A stretch of DNA of 64,000 bases from Pseudomonas sp. GV085. GTDB lineage: Bacteria > Pseudomonadota > Gammaproteobacteria > Pseudomonadales > Pseudomonadaceae. Below the pieces are notes generated by a model that did no database searches, had not been told where the DNA came from, and saw only the letters and a list, made by a program, of their open reading frames with translations. The stretch spans positions 41,435 through 105,434 of the forward strand of contig NZ_QAOV01000019.1 in assembly GCF_003050925.1 (NCBI RefSeq). Reading direction: 5' to 3'. Below, piece by piece: positions 54,922 to 63,966 of the stretch. A program made the translations under genes and the position numbers. The stretch's first letter is position 1; each line of letters begins with the position of its first letter.

Positions 54922-55896
54922 TCAGTGAACGGGCAGTTCGACGCCGTCGAACAGCTCTTCCAGTTCCTGCTTGTTGTGGCATTGAATGGCCTTGGCCATG
55001 ACTTCGCGGGTCAGGTGCGGCGCGAACTTCTCGATGAAGTCGCACATGAAACCCCGCAGGAAGGTGCCGCGACGGAAGCCGATCTTGGTCACGCTGGACT
55101 CGAATAACTCACTGGCATCGAGCACCACCAGGTCGCTGTCGAGTTTGCTGTCGACGGCCATTTTCGCCACGATGCCCACGCCCAGACCCAGGCGAACATA
55201 GGTCTTGATCACGTCGGCGTCGGCGGCGGTGAACACCACTTTCGGCGTCAGGCCACGATGGCTGAACGCTTCGTCGAGTTTCGAACGACCGGTAAAACCG
55301 AACACATACGTCACGATCGGGTACTCGGCCAGCGCTTCGAGGGTCAGTTTCGACAGTTTGGTCAACGGGTGCCCTTGAGGCACGACCACGCAACGGTTCC
55401 AGCGGTAGCACGGCATCATCACCAGATCACCGAACAGCTCGAGCGCTTCGGTGGCAATGGCGAAATCCACGGTGCCATCAGCGGCCATTTCGGCGATTTG
55501 CATGGGCGATCCCTGGTGCATATGCAGGGCAACGTCCGGATATTGCTTGATGAAATTGCTGATCACCGGCGGCAACGCATAACGCGCCTGGGTGTGGGTG
55601 GTGGCGATCGACAGGGTGCCTTTCTTCTCGTTGGAGAATTCCTGGGCGATCTGCTTGATGCTTTCAACCTTGCGCAGAATTTCGCCAGCGGTGGTGATGA
55701 TGCGCTCGCCGGCCGGGGTAACCCGGGTCAGGTGCTTGCCGCTGCGGGCGAAAACCTCGACGCCCAGTTCGTCTTCCAGCAGACGGATCTGTTTACTGAT
55801 GCCCGGTTGAGAGGTGTAAAGACTTTGGGCTGTAGCGGAAACGTTGAGGTCGTGGTGCGCCACTTCCCAGATGTAGCGCAATTGTTGAAGCTTCAT
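54922..55896 (-). CDS. cysB: LysR-type regulator of cysteine biosynthesis CysB
   Basis: A 324-residue CysB. It opens MKLQQLRYIWEVAHHDLNVS, with QSLYTSQPGISKQIRLLEDE as the helix-turn-helix, and the effector domain carries TTHTQARYALPPVISNFIKQ. It activates sulfate assimilation genes in response to acetylserine. It is convergent with the GreA-like gene with a 16-bp gap. Confidence 0.95.
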   Translation of the reverse strand: MKLQQLRYIWEVAHHDLNVSATAQSLYTSQPGISKQIRLLEDELGVEVFARSGKHLTRVTPAGERIITTAGEILRKVESIKQIAQEFSNEKKGTLSIATTHTQARYALPPVISNFIKQYPDVALHMHQGSPMQIAEMAADGTVDFAIATEALELFGDLVMMPCYRWNRCVVVPQGHPLTKLSKLTLEALAEYPIVTYVFGFTGRSKLDEAFSHRGLTPKVVFTAADADVIKTYVRLGLGVGIVAKMAVDSKLDSDLVVLDASELFESSVTKIGFRRGTFLRGFMCDFIEKFAPHLTREVMAKAIQCHNKQELEELFDGVELPVH

Positions 55897-56008
55897 ATGA
55901 ATCCCTCAAAGCAGGTAGACGCCACGGGCATCAGCGACGGTATATAACTATATTAATGGTACGAAGAATAAATCTAGAACTTTTTTATCAAATTGCCATT
56001 ATTCTGTT

Positions 56009-56512
56009 CTAGCGATCCCCTTGCCGACGACGTTGCATCAGCGGCACCAGATAGACCGGTACCTTGGACAGTTGCAGCACACGGGCGGCGGTTCGCCCCA
56101 GAGGCGTTTCCGCACCCGCACCGTGGCTGTGACTTCCTACGATCAACAAATCCACGGAGAGTTTCTGCGCCTGGTCCAGAATCACCTGCGATGGGTCGCC
56201 CTGCAGCACCCGTACTGCCTGAATCCGCTCCAGATCGTGCTCCCCTTCATCCCCCAACTCCTCACGAAAACTGTCGAGCACACGCTGCTCGATACTGGCA
56301 ATCACAGTATTCAGGCCCTGGCTGTGAAACTCGTTCAGCGCCTGTTCATCGAGATAACTTTCGAGCACCGATTCAGCAAACAACCCCATGGGTTCAACCG
56401 CATGCACCACATACAAATCGGCATTGAAGATCCGGGCCAGCTCCAGGGCATGCTGCATCACCACGGGCGCGTACAGGCCAAGGTCAGTGGCATACAGCAT
56501 CGAACGAATCAT
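56009..56512 (-). CDS. Universal stress protein (UspA family)
   Basis: A 167-residue Usp-domain protein. It opens MIRSMLYATDLGLYAPVVMQ, and the ATP-binding motif is VDLLIVGSHSHGAG with the following TPLGRTAARVL. Such proteins bind ATP or act as stress modulators; the exact role is unknown. It has a separate transcription unit between cysB and the nucleotidase gene. Confidence 0.87.
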   Translation of the reverse strand: MIRSMLYATDLGLYAPVVMQHALELARIFNADLYVVHAVEPMGLFAESVLESYLDEQALNEFHSQGLNTVIASIEQRVLDSFREELGDEGEHDLERIQAVRVLQGDPSQVILDQAQKLSVDLLIVGSHSHGAGAETPLGRTAARVLQLSKVPVYLVPLMQRRRQGDR

Positions 56513-56607
56513 ATGACCTCCTCGACTGCCAACATGGCGGAGATTTGATTCAGCTTAGCAGTGCCTTGGCGACTGCGACGTGCGGCGCAACGCATTGAAC
56601 GGCGGGC

Positions 56608-57513
56608 TTAAACCTTTTGCTCGTTGCTTATGCCATGGGGCACATGACCGGTGGCGACGACTTCACGGGCCAATTCGCAGTGGCCGGCCTGATCGTCGAA
56701 AAACACATCGGCCGCGAAGGCTTCGAGAAAGGCTGACTTGGTCAGGCCGCCGAGGAACAGCGACTCGTCGAGACGGATGTCCCATTCGCGCAACGTGCGA
56801 ATCACTCGCTCATGGGCCGGCGCCGATCGCGCCGTGACCAGCGCAGTACGGATCGGACAGGCGTCCTCCGGGAACTCACGCTGCAAAAGATTGAGGGCGG
56901 CGAGAAAGCCCTTGAACGGTCCGCCGCGCAACGGCTCACGGGCGGCCTCACGCTCGCTGGCCTGGAACGCCTCCAGACCACCGGCCTGATAAATGCGCTC
57001 CGACTCATCGGAAAACAGCACCGCGTCTCCGTCGAAGGCGATGCGCAATTCGTCGCTGGCCGCACGACTGGCACCGCCCGACAGAATGGTCGCCGCGGCG
57101 AACCCGGCGTCCAGTGCATTGCGTACGTCTTCGGCGTGGGTCGAGAGAAACAGGTCGCAGCCAAAGGCCTTGAGGTAGGGATACGGACTGCGCCCGCCGA
57201 CAAAGGCCGCGCGCGAGATTGCCAGGCCATAATGGTCAATTGAGTTGAATACCCGCAGCCCGGTGTCGGCGCTGTTGCGCGACACCAGAATCACCTCGAC
57301 CCGGGCACGGCCAAGGCTATTGTTGAGGTTCAGGAGTTTGTGCACCAACGCAAAGGCATCGCCGGGTTGGAGGATTTCGTCTTCGTGTTCGATCTGATAC
57401 TGCCGGTAGGCTTCGACGCCGCTCGACAGATAGACCTTGTGGCTTTCGCTCAGGTCGAACAGCGCCCGCGAAGAAATCGCCAGCACCAGTTTGTCGTCAA
57501 TTGCCTTTGGCAT
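56608..57513 (-). CDS. IMP-type 5'-nucleotidase (PF06189 family)
   Basis: A 301-residue cytosolic 5'-nucleotidase related to NT5C1. It opens MPKAIDDKLVLAISSRALFD, followed by VEVILVSRNSADTGLRVFNS and AVLFSDESERIY, and ends near DVFFDDQAGHCE. These contain the HAD-like acidic motifs. It dephosphorylates nucleoside monophosphates. The start at 57513 has AGGGGAAGGGC upstream. Confidence 0.83.
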   Translation of the reverse strand: MPKAIDDKLVLAISSRALFDLSESHKVYLSSGVEAYRQYQIEHEDEILQPGDAFALVHKLLNLNNSLGRARVEVILVSRNSADTGLRVFNSIDHYGLAISRAAFVGGRSPYPYLKAFGCDLFLSTHAEDVRNALDAGFAAATILSGGASRAASDELRIAFDGDAVLFSDESERIYQAGGLEAFQASEREAAREPLRGGPFKGFLAALNLLQREFPEDACPIRTALVTARSAPAHERVIRTLREWDIRLDESLFLGGLTKSAFLEAFAADVFFDDQAGHCELAREVVATGHVPHGISNEQKV

Positions 57514-57538
57514 GCCCTTCCCCCTCAGGTCGGTCGAC

Positions 57539-58492
57539 TCAGGTGTTTCGTCGATCAATGAAACTCAAACTGCGATACAAGGCCTCGATGCGCGGCATCT
57601 CACACCCCGCGGCCCTGGCGGCCGCCAGTGGCCGGGCGTAGATCGCGGCCAGCTCCAGCGGTCGCTTGTGCAGGAAATCGTGGTACATGCTCGGCCAGTA
57701 GTCAGGCATTTTTTCGGTCACCATGAACAGGTGCTCGGCATACCCCGCCGGTACACCGTGCCCGCACGCGACTGCGCCTTGCACCACTTCAGCCATCAGC
57801 GCCTTGATCAGTTCACGACTGTCGGCATCGGCCATCAACGGTGTGGTGCTCGCTCCCAGCAACACCGAGAGACCGTTGTACGGGATATTCCAGACCAGTT
57901 TTTGCCAACGCGCCTGATACAAATTCGCCATGGCCTGGGAATCGAGGCCGGCGTTGCGAAACAGCCCGACACCCTCCTCGACAATCGCAGTGCGTGCCGG
58001 CCCGTCGGCGGGACCGCTGTGATAACCAACGTGCACTGCGCCCAGCGCCTGATGGGTGATGACGCCCGGCGCCTCGCGATGGACGCAGATGTAGCAGAGC
58101 CCGCCGAGCACATGCAGCGAATCGGGGAGCAACTCACGCAGGCTGTCCTCGACGTCCAGGCCATTTTGCAACAGCAGTACCCTGGCGTTCGGTGCCGCCG
58201 CTTGCAGGATGGCGGGTGCCAGGCCTGCATTGCTGGTGGTTTTCGCGCCCACCAGCAGCCAGTCGCAGAGCGGCATGTCTTCGGCGTTCGAATAAGCCTG
58301 CACCGGGTTCAGTTTCAGCGCACCGTGGGGCGCGCTATCGACTTGCAACCCGTGCTCGGCCACGGCGCAAAACTCGCTGCGCAGCAGAAAATGCACATCA
58401 AAACCGGCACGCGCCAGCATCATCCCGTAGAAACCGCCGATTGCGCCGGTCCCGATAATGCCGATTCTCGGCCTGGCAACTGTCCCCATCAT
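57539..58492 (-). CDS. 2-dehydropantoate 2-reductase-like protein
   Basis: A 317-residue ketopantoate-reductase-family enzyme. The NADP motif is RIGIIGTGAIGGFYGMMLAR, and the C-terminal part has WQKLVWNIPYNGLSVLLGAS. PanE paralogues in pseudomonads are often not in pantothenate synthesis, so the substrate is open. AGAGGAGTTGCC precedes the paired ATG codons at 58492 and 58489. It is overlapped by the stop of the upstream thioredoxin-like gene. Confidence 0.83.
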   Translation of the reverse strand: MMGTVARPRIGIIGTGAIGGFYGMMLARAGFDVHFLLRSEFCAVAEHGLQVDSAPHGALKLNPVQAYSNAEDMPLCDWLLVGAKTTSNAGLAPAILQAAAPNARVLLLQNGLDVEDSLRELLPDSLHVLGGLCYICVHREAPGVITHQALGAVHVGYHSGPADGPARTAIVEEGVGLFRNAGLDSQAMANLYQARWQKLVWNIPYNGLSVLLGASTTPLMADADSRELIKALMAEVVQGAVACGHGVPAGYAEHLFMVTEKMPDYWPSMYHDFLHKRPLELAAIYARPLAAARAAGCEMPRIEALYRSLSFIDRRNT

Positions 58493-58875
58493 GGCAACTC
58501 CTCTGCTGTTCGGCTCAACGCCTGGCGCACCGCCCGATTGAGCTCGGTGTCGGTCAGGCGGGATTTCAGTGCTCCAAAGAATTCGCCGTCGCGAACAACA
58601 AACAGCGCCGGCAAGTGAAAGACCTGATAACGCTCGACCACCCCGCCGTTGTTGCCGGCATCGATCCAGCACAGTCGATCGACTGCCAGGTCGAGTGTCG
58701 GCAATTGCTCACGGGCAAAACGGCAACCGGCGCAGCCGACACTGGTGAAAATAACCAGCGATACGCCGCTCATCGCCAGCAGCCGTTGGTCGGCGTCAAA
58801 ATCGGTCAGTTCCAATTCGACCACTATACTGGGGAGAACAATGTCAGATGGCCGACACATGGAGTCTGTGTTCAT
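58489..58875 (-). CDS. Thioredoxin-fold protein with CxxC motif
   Basis: Up to 128 residues. The redox site is SVGCAGCRFAREQLP, and the cis-Pro motif is VFHLPALFVVRDGEF. The start is uncertain: ATG 58875 has GAGGAA upstream but overlaps the divergent PilZ gene by 35 bases; 58860 and 58773 are alternatives. It ends within the start of the reductase gene downstream, suggesting an operon. Confidence 0.75.
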   Translation of the reverse strand: MNTDSMCRPSDIVLPSIVVELELTDFDADQRLLAMSGVSLVIFTSVGCAGCRFAREQLPTLDLAVDRLCWIDAGNNGGVVERYQVFHLPALFVVRDGEFFGALKSRLTDTELNRAVRQALSRTAEELP

Positions 58876-59317
58876 GGGACGTTTTATTCCTCACCCTGAC
58901 GATGTTCCCGTCGAATTAACGTTGCTGAAACCTGAGTGTATTTCGCGACGACAGCTGCACACTATCAGTCTCGGGGGCATGGCTTGCAATTATCACCGCG
59001 CGTGGCGCTACGGCACGGCGCTGGAGGTACGCATGCCGACCGTGAACCCGGACATGCGCTATCTGGGCTATGTCGCCTGGTGCCTGCGGCGCAAACGCGG
59101 TTATCTGGTGGGCATCGCCTTTGTCGACGAGCAAACGCTGTTCAGCGCCCGAATGGGCGAGCAGGTGTGCCAGATCGAACGCTACTGCCGCCTGCATGAC
59201 ACCCATGACGACTTGCAGGATATCCAGGCCCTGGCCCTCGAATGGGTCCAGGAGCATGCCGACGAGTTCTCTCACGATTCGGTGCAAAGGGCTTTTGCCG
59301 AGCCTGTGCCGGATTAG
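58841..59317 (+). CDS. PilZ-domain protein
   Basis: A 158-residue single-domain PilZ protein. The region CISRRQLHTISLGGMACNY gives the RRxx and S-x-x-G features of the c-di-GMP site, with Thr where Asp or Asn usually stands before xSxxG. GGGGAGAACA precedes ATG 58841. It is probably a c-di-GMP effector, but binding is unproven. The start region overlaps the divergent thioredoxin-like gene. Confidence 0.78.
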   Translation: MSDGRHMESVFMGRFIPHPDDVPVELTLLKPECISRRQLHTISLGGMACNYHRAWRYGTALEVRMPTVNPDMRYLGYVAWCLRRKRGYLVGIAFVDEQTLFSARMGEQVCQIERYCRLHDTHDDLQDIQALALEWVQEHADEFSHDSVQRAFAEPVPD

Positions 59318-59505
59318 GGGTATTGCCGAAGCGTTTGCCGGTCACGTTGGGGAAAACTCACTGAGAATGGCCCCTAAACCGGTGTCTGCCCATTGTCGAG
59401 CCACGGTGTAACGCGCTAAGGTTCGGCTTCCCGACGCGCTTAATTTGCTGTGCTCCGCCGCGCGGGTTCGCTGGCGGCCGGCACCCGTGACCTGACGAGT
59501 AAACG

Positions 59506-60582
59506 ATGGCTGATTTACCGATCAACGACCTAAACGTCGCCTCCAACGAGACTCTGATCACTCCCGATCAGCTCAAGCGCGATATTCCCCTGAGCGACGC
59601 CGCACTGCGCACCGTCACCAAGGGCCGCGAAGTCATTCGCAACATTCTGGATGGCACCGACCACCGCCTGTTCGTTGTCATCGGGCCTTGCTCGATCCAC
59701 GACATCAAGGCCGCCCATGAGTATGCCGAGCGCCTGAAGGTTCTCGCTGCCGAAGTGTCCGATACCCTGTATCTGGTCATGCGCGTTTATTTCGAGAAGC
59801 CACGTACCACCGTCGGCTGGAAAGGCTTGATCAACGACCCGTACCTGGACGACTCGTTCAAGATCCAGGACGGCTTGCACATCGGTCGCCAGTTGCTGCT
59901 GGACCTGGCCGAAAAAGGCCTGCCGACCGCCACCGAAGCCCTCGACCCGATCTCCCCGCAATACTTGCAGGACCTGATCAGCTGGTCGGCCATCGGCGCG
60001 CGCACCACCGAATCCCAGACTCACCGTGAAATGGCCTCCGGCCTGTCCTCGGCCGTCGGCTTCAAGAACGGCACCGATGGCGGCCTGACCGTGGCGATCA
60101 ACGCCCTGCAGTCGGTTTCCAGCCCACACCGCTTCCTGGGCATCAACCAGGAAGGTGGCGTGTCGATCGTGACCACCAAGGGCAATGCCTACGGTCACGT
60201 GGTATTGCGCGGCGGCAACGGCAAGCCGAACTACGATTCGGTCAGCGTTGCGCTCTGCGAACAGGCGTTGAACAAGGCGAAGATCAAGCCGAACATCATG
60301 GTCGATTGCAGCCACGCCAACTCCAACAAGGATCCGGCCCTGCAACCGCTGGTGATGGAAAACGTCGCCAACCAGATCCTCGAGGGCAACAAATCGATCA
60401 TCGGCCTGATGGTTGAAAGCCACCTGAACTGGGGCTGCCAGGCGATTCCGAAAGACCTCGCCGACCTGCAATACGGCGTGTCGATCACCGACGCCTGCAT
60501 CGACTGGACCGCGACCGAAAACACCTTGCGCAGCATGCATGCCAAGCTCAGGGATGTACTGCCTAAACGCGATCGCAGCTGA
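59506..60582 (+). CDS. Class I DAHP synthase
   Basis: A 358-residue 3-deoxy-7-phosphoheptulonate synthase of the AroF/AroG/AroH type. Motifs are FVVIGPCSIHDIKAAHEYAE, MRVYFEKPRTTVGWKGLIND, SWSAIGARTTESQTHREMAS and VDCSHANSNKD. It performs the same reaction as the class II enzyme at 43895. The amino acid that inhibits it cannot be read from the sequence with certainty. A terminator follows. Confidence 0.93.
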   Translation: MADLPINDLNVASNETLITPDQLKRDIPLSDAALRTVTKGREVIRNILDGTDHRLFVVIGPCSIHDIKAAHEYAERLKVLAAEVSDTLYLVMRVYFEKPRTTVGWKGLINDPYLDDSFKIQDGLHIGRQLLLDLAEKGLPTATEALDPISPQYLQDLISWSAIGARTTESQTHREMASGLSSAVGFKNGTDGGLTVAINALQSVSSPHRFLGINQEGGVSIVTTKGNAYGHVVLRGGNGKPNYDSVSVALCEQALNKAKIKPNIMVDCSHANSNKDPALQPLVMENVANQILEGNKSIIGLMVESHLNWGCQAIPKDLADLQYGVSITDACIDWTATENTLRSMHAKLRDVLPKRDRS

Positions 60583-60601
60583 TCGCTTTTAGCGAACACA
60601 C

Positions 60602-60632
60602 AAAAACGCCGGACTAAACCCGGCGTTTTTTT
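60602..60632. terminator. Bidirectional terminator after class I DAHP synthase
   Basis: AACGCCGG pairs with CCGGCGTT, flanked by an A-run and a T-run, between the DAHP synthase gene and the convergent acetyltransferase gene. Confidence 0.88.
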
Positions 60633-60653
60633 ATACGTTCGTTTTATTGAAGG

Positions 60654-60941
60654 TCACTGACTCAGCTTGGCCGCATGCCGCTGGTGACGCTCCATGTAGC
60701 GCTCGACGTAGGAACACGATGGAATGACGGTGTAGCCCATTTCCTCCGCGTACTCCAGCGCCTTCTCGGTCAAGGCTGCCGCAATACCGCGACCACGCAA
60801 CGCGTTGGGCACGAAGGTGCGATAGATATCCAGGGTCTGCTTCCCCAGATCCATATAGGTCAGATAGGCACGATGACCGTCCACAATGGTCTCGAACTGA
60901 TGACCAGCCTGGTCATGGTGGATGGACAACGCCTCGCTCAT
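60654..60941 (-). CDS. GNAT-family acetyltransferase (YjdJ-like)
   Basis: A 95-residue minimal GNAT domain. The acetyl-CoA motif is YRTFVPNALRGRGIAAALTE, followed by IPSCSYVERYMERH, typical of small YjdJ-type Gcn5-related proteins. AGGAG is at the right distance before ATG 60941. The substrate is unknown. Confidence 0.87.
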   Translation of the reverse strand: MSEALSIHHDQAGHQFETIVDGHRAYLTYMDLGKQTLDIYRTFVPNALRGRGIAAALTEKALEYAEEMGYTVIPSCSYVERYMERHQRHAAKLSQ

Positions 60942-61579
60942 CACTACTCCTCGCGGGTCTGGAATTCCGACCCCTACCTTACCGATGTTTTTCCGGCGAA
61001 GGAACATCTACGCCACCCCGTGCCTGAATGGACACCGAGAAGAGCTGCACCGATCTCGCGCTACCGAGCACCTACAAATAGTAGGCACCATTGGCAGAAA
61101 TGCTCAAGGTGCGCTCGTCATCGTGCGGGTTGGCGGGTGCTGCTCCGGATCACGCAGGAATGGCTCGACCGAAGATCACTCCGGGTCGATAGCCTGAACA
61201 TTGCCGGATGTTGAGACTTAAGACGAGCGCCCATTGTTAAAGTCACCTGAATATCGAGAAAGATATTGAGGGGCGCTACGCAAAAGCCGAACAAAAGTGT
61301 AGGCGAATCCATGTAGGCGGCTCTAGCCAGACTGGAAAAAGAGCGGTATACCCAAGGAACTTTTTCTCGTCAGCTGGCTCAGCCACGGGCCTTGCAGCTG
61401 GATGTTTTTTAATCAGTTCAGTTAAAAGTTGCTCGAAAAAGAATCAACGCCTACAATTTTTTTTGCTTCTTGCGTCACGTCAGTTTTACTTACTACAAGT
61501 AATAGGTAGTATGTACGCCGGCTATTTCCTCAATCGGAGGAGATAGCTACTTAATAGAAAGTCCTTGAAGGGGAACACG
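60942..61579. other. Long intergenic region upstream of oprI
   Basis: About 640 bases without a convincing protein gene. The right half is AT-rich. A -10-like TAGTAT at 61507 with TTTTAC 17 bases upstream is a candidate oprI promoter, and a GGAGGAG at about 61537 has no usable start codon after it. The left part, 60950-61300, could hold an unannotated RNA, but I see no defined structure. Confidence 0.45.
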
Positions 61580-61831
61580 ATGAACAACGTTCTGAAATTC
61601 TCTGCTCTGGCCCTGGCCGCAGTTCTGGCTACCGGTTGCAGCAGCGCATCGAAAGAAACCGAAGCACGTCTGACCGCTACTGAAGACGCAGCTGCTCGCT
61701 CCCAGGCTCGTGCAGACGAAGCTTACCGTAAAGCTGATGAAGCTCTGGCTGCTGCTCAAAAAGCACAACAGACTGCTGACGAAGCTAACGAGCGTGCTCT
61801 GCGCATGCTGGACAAAGCTAGCCGCAAGTAA
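61580..61831 (+). CDS. oprI: Major outer-membrane lipoprotein OprI
   Basis: An 83-residue Lpp-type lipoprotein. It opens MNNVLKFSALALAAVLATGC, with lipidated Cys20, then a long Ala-rich coiled coil (ARSQARADEAYRKADEALAA) ending in RK for peptidoglycan linkage. It tethers the outer membrane to the cell wall and is very highly expressed. AAGGGGAACACG precedes the ATG. A strong terminator follows. Confidence 0.96.
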   Translation: MNNVLKFSALALAAVLATGCSSASKETEARLTATEDAAARSQARADEAYRKADEALAAAQKAQQTADEANERALRMLDKASRK

Positions 61832-61852
61832 TAGTCCTTCGGGATTGTTATC

Positions 61853-61884
61853 AAGCCGACCCATTTTTTGGGTCGGCTTTTTTA
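61853..61884 (+). terminator. Terminator of oprI
   Basis: AAGCCGACCCA pairs with TGGGTCGGCTT and ends in a T-run. It lies 21 bp after the oprI stop codon. Confidence 0.9.
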
Positions 61885-61907
61885 TTGCCCGGCGTTTCTC
61901 CGGGCAA

Positions 61908-61943
61908 TAAAAAACCCGTCGACGCGGTCCGCGCCGACGGGTT
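61908..61943 (-). terminator. Terminator of the L,D-transpeptidase gene
   Basis: AACCCGTCG pairs with CGACGGGTT on the minus strand, with the A-run at 61908-61912 giving a U-tail to that transcript. Confidence 0.75.
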
Positions 61944-61953
61944 CCTTACAAGC

Positions 61954-62928
61954 TTACTGCATCAGGTCGACCGGAGTGCTCGACACCATCGGTGCAGCGT
62001 TGTTGCCCGGCACAGCAATCTCCACCGGCAGGCCGTCTTCAGCGGCAACCACATCACGCACCACATCCCAGTTCATGCGCAGGTTGTTAGTGATGTCTTC
62101 ACGCTTGAGCATCGCGTTGATGACCGCTGTGTGCTTGTCGACCACCGACGGGTTGCCCTTGTCGTCCAGCGGCGTATGCGCCTCCAGATAGACCTTGCCG
62201 CCACTCAAGCCAAACTTGTACGGGTCGTTGATGATCCGCACCGACGTACCGACCGGTACCATGCCCGCCATTTCCAGCACGTTGTTGTTGAACATGCGGA
62301 AGCAACCGTGGCTGGTGCGCATGCCGATACCGAACTTCTTGTTCGAACCGTGGATCAGGTAGCCCGGTGTGCCCAGGGTGAACTTGAACGGCCCCAGCGG
62401 GTTGTCAGGGCCGGCCGGCACGACGTTGGGCAGCGGATCACCGTCGGCTGCGTGTTCGGCCTTGATCGAAGCCGGAGGCGTCCAGGTCGGGTTCGGCGTC
62501 TTGGCGGTGATGCTGGTGTGGGCAATCGGCGAGCCCCAGCCTTCACGACCGATACCCAGCGGGAACGTGTACACCACGTTTTTGCCTTTCGGGTAGTAGT
62601 AGAGGCGGTACTCGGCCAGGTTGATCACGATGCCTTCACGCGGGCCTGGTGGCAGGATGAAGCGGGTCGGCAGAATGATTTCCGTGCCGACGCCTGGCAA
62701 CCAGGCATCGACACCCGGGTTGGCCGCGACCATTTCCGTGTAGCCCAGATCGTAGGCGGTACCAAGGTCGGCGAAGGTATCTTCGTACTTGGCCTTGATC
62801 ACCTGCACCTGGCCGATGATGTCTTCACCGGGCGGTGGCAGGGGAAACTCCAATGCTGCAACGGGACCGGCCACCAAAAGGGCGGCAAGTGTCAGGCAGC
62901 GGGTGACGGCAGGAAAGCGCGACAACAT
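61954..62928 (-). CDS. L,D-transpeptidase (ErfK/YbiS/YkuD family)
   Basis: A 324-residue exported enzyme. The N-terminus is a signal peptide (LTLAALLVAGPVAA), then a LysM-like region (GTAYDLGYTEMVAANPGVDA) and the YkuD catalytic domain with the active-site motif TSHGCFRMFNNNV. It forms 3-3 crosslinks or attaches lipoprotein to peptidoglycan. It is convergent with oprI, the likely substrate lipoprotein. The start at 62928 has AAGGATTTTCCGG upstream; 62946 is the alternative. Confidence 0.9.
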   Translation of the reverse strand: MLSRFPAVTRCLTLAALLVAGPVAALEFPLPPPGEDIIGQVQVIKAKYEDTFADLGTAYDLGYTEMVAANPGVDAWLPGVGTEIILPTRFILPPGPREGIVINLAEYRLYYYPKGKNVVYTFPLGIGREGWGSPIAHTSITAKTPNPTWTPPASIKAEHAADGDPLPNVVPAGPDNPLGPFKFTLGTPGYLIHGSNKKFGIGMRTSHGCFRMFNNNVLEMAGMVPVGTSVRIINDPYKFGLSGGKVYLEAHTPLDDKGNPSVVDKHTAVINAMLKREDITNNLRMNWDVVRDVVAAEDGLPVEIAVPGNNAAPMVSSTPVDLMQ

Positions 62929-63052
62929 CCGGAAAATCCTTCGCATGATCAACTGAGAGTATAAGCACGCGATTGTACACCGCTGTCCGTTATTTCGGGG
63001 AGATGGCCCGATTGCAGGTAATGCAAGGAGATTTTGCGATTGTCCTCGATCC

Positions 63053-63080
63053 CTGTGGGAGCGAGCCTGCTCGCGATGGC
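63053..63080. repeat. Single REP unit
   Basis: CTGTGGGAGCGAGCCTGCTC followed by GCGATGGC. It has the REP core without a facing partner nearby. Confidence 0.85.
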
Positions 63081-63167
63081 TGTGTGCTGGGCGATGAGTG
63101 TTTTGTAGGTGTACATATCCGTTGCTGCGGTAACGGCCTCTGGCGGTTCCGCTCTTACAGCGGGTCA

Positions 63168-63255
63168 CTTTGAAAAGCGCAAAGTAACCAAACGCTCTTG
63201 CCCCTGACATTCGGTGCCTCGCTGTGGCTCGGCATGCCCTCGCTCCGGTCCTGCT
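63168..63255 (-). repeat. Coding-like repeat, inverted copy A
   Basis: The minus strand encodes the short peptide RSEGMPSHSEAPNVRGKSVW. It is a diverged reverse-oriented copy of the sequence at 63798-63905. It has no ribosome site. It looks like a repeated element. Confidence 0.65.
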
Positions 63256-63448
63256 CCGTGGGCCCGCCGCGATCGGCCATCCATGGCCGTGCGCGGCTAA
63301 CCCGGCATCCATGCCGGGTTGCCCACTGCGCAGAACCTCCACTCGGCCTCACGAGGGGGCGTACACCGCAACAGCGCCCGAGGCGGCCTACCGGCCGGCC
63401 TGGTTCTTCATGCGTACGCATTTCCCCGTAGGCGCTGTCGAGTGCAAC

Positions 63449-63519
63449 GAGGCTGCGATCTGTTGGCTTTATTCCTGACATACAAGAGCAAAAGATCGCA
63501 GCCTTCGGCAGCTCCTACG
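63449..63519. repeat. Partial copy of second hairpin family
   Basis: GAGGCTGCGATCT on the left faces AGATCGCAGCCTTCGGCAGC ending in TCCTAC on the right. The outer part of the left arm is lost, compared with the complete copy at 42895. Confidence 0.7.
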
Positions 63520-63797
63520 CAGTGATCCATCCACGAAATCAGGTCGGCTGGCAGGCCGCCTTCGCTGGCAAGCCAGCTCCTACAGAAAAGCAAAGGCAGA
63601 CCGGCGTACACCCACGCTTCTCACCACTCAACAGGCCGAGCGTTAGCTCGCCTGCAGCTTTTGACCTTGATCCACCCGCCCCCTCGGCAGGCTGAGTGGA
63701 GGTGTTTATCCGGGGATTGGCGCGCAGCGCCGTTCGACGCAGTCGAACTCATTGCATGTAGGTCGAAGCGAAGCCGACCGGAGGGCAATGCCCCCGG

Positions 63798-63905
63798 ATG
63801 AATACCGGAGCGAAGGAACCCCGAGCCTAAGCGAGGGGCCGTACGTTCGGGGCGAGACCTTTTGGTTCCTTTTGGGGCGTTTGCCAAAAGGGACTCGCCG
63901 TAAAG
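63798..63905 (+). repeat. Coding-like repeat, direct copy B
   Basis: The plus strand reads EYRSEGTPSLSEGPYVRGET and continues FWFLLGRLPKGTRR. It parallels copy A on the opposite strand. Segments of this type recur between Pseudomonas genes to my recollection, but that is unchecked. Confidence 0.65.
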
Positions 63906-63966
63906 GCCAGCCCTTTCAAGGTCTTCGTTTAGAATCCCCTAAAAACCAGTCAGGGTGACGAAAACG

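Noticed and set aside
63155..63481. 108-residue minus-strand frame in the right-end region
   Set aside because: Composition and repeat overlap indicate a repeated element rather than a protein gene; no start signal.
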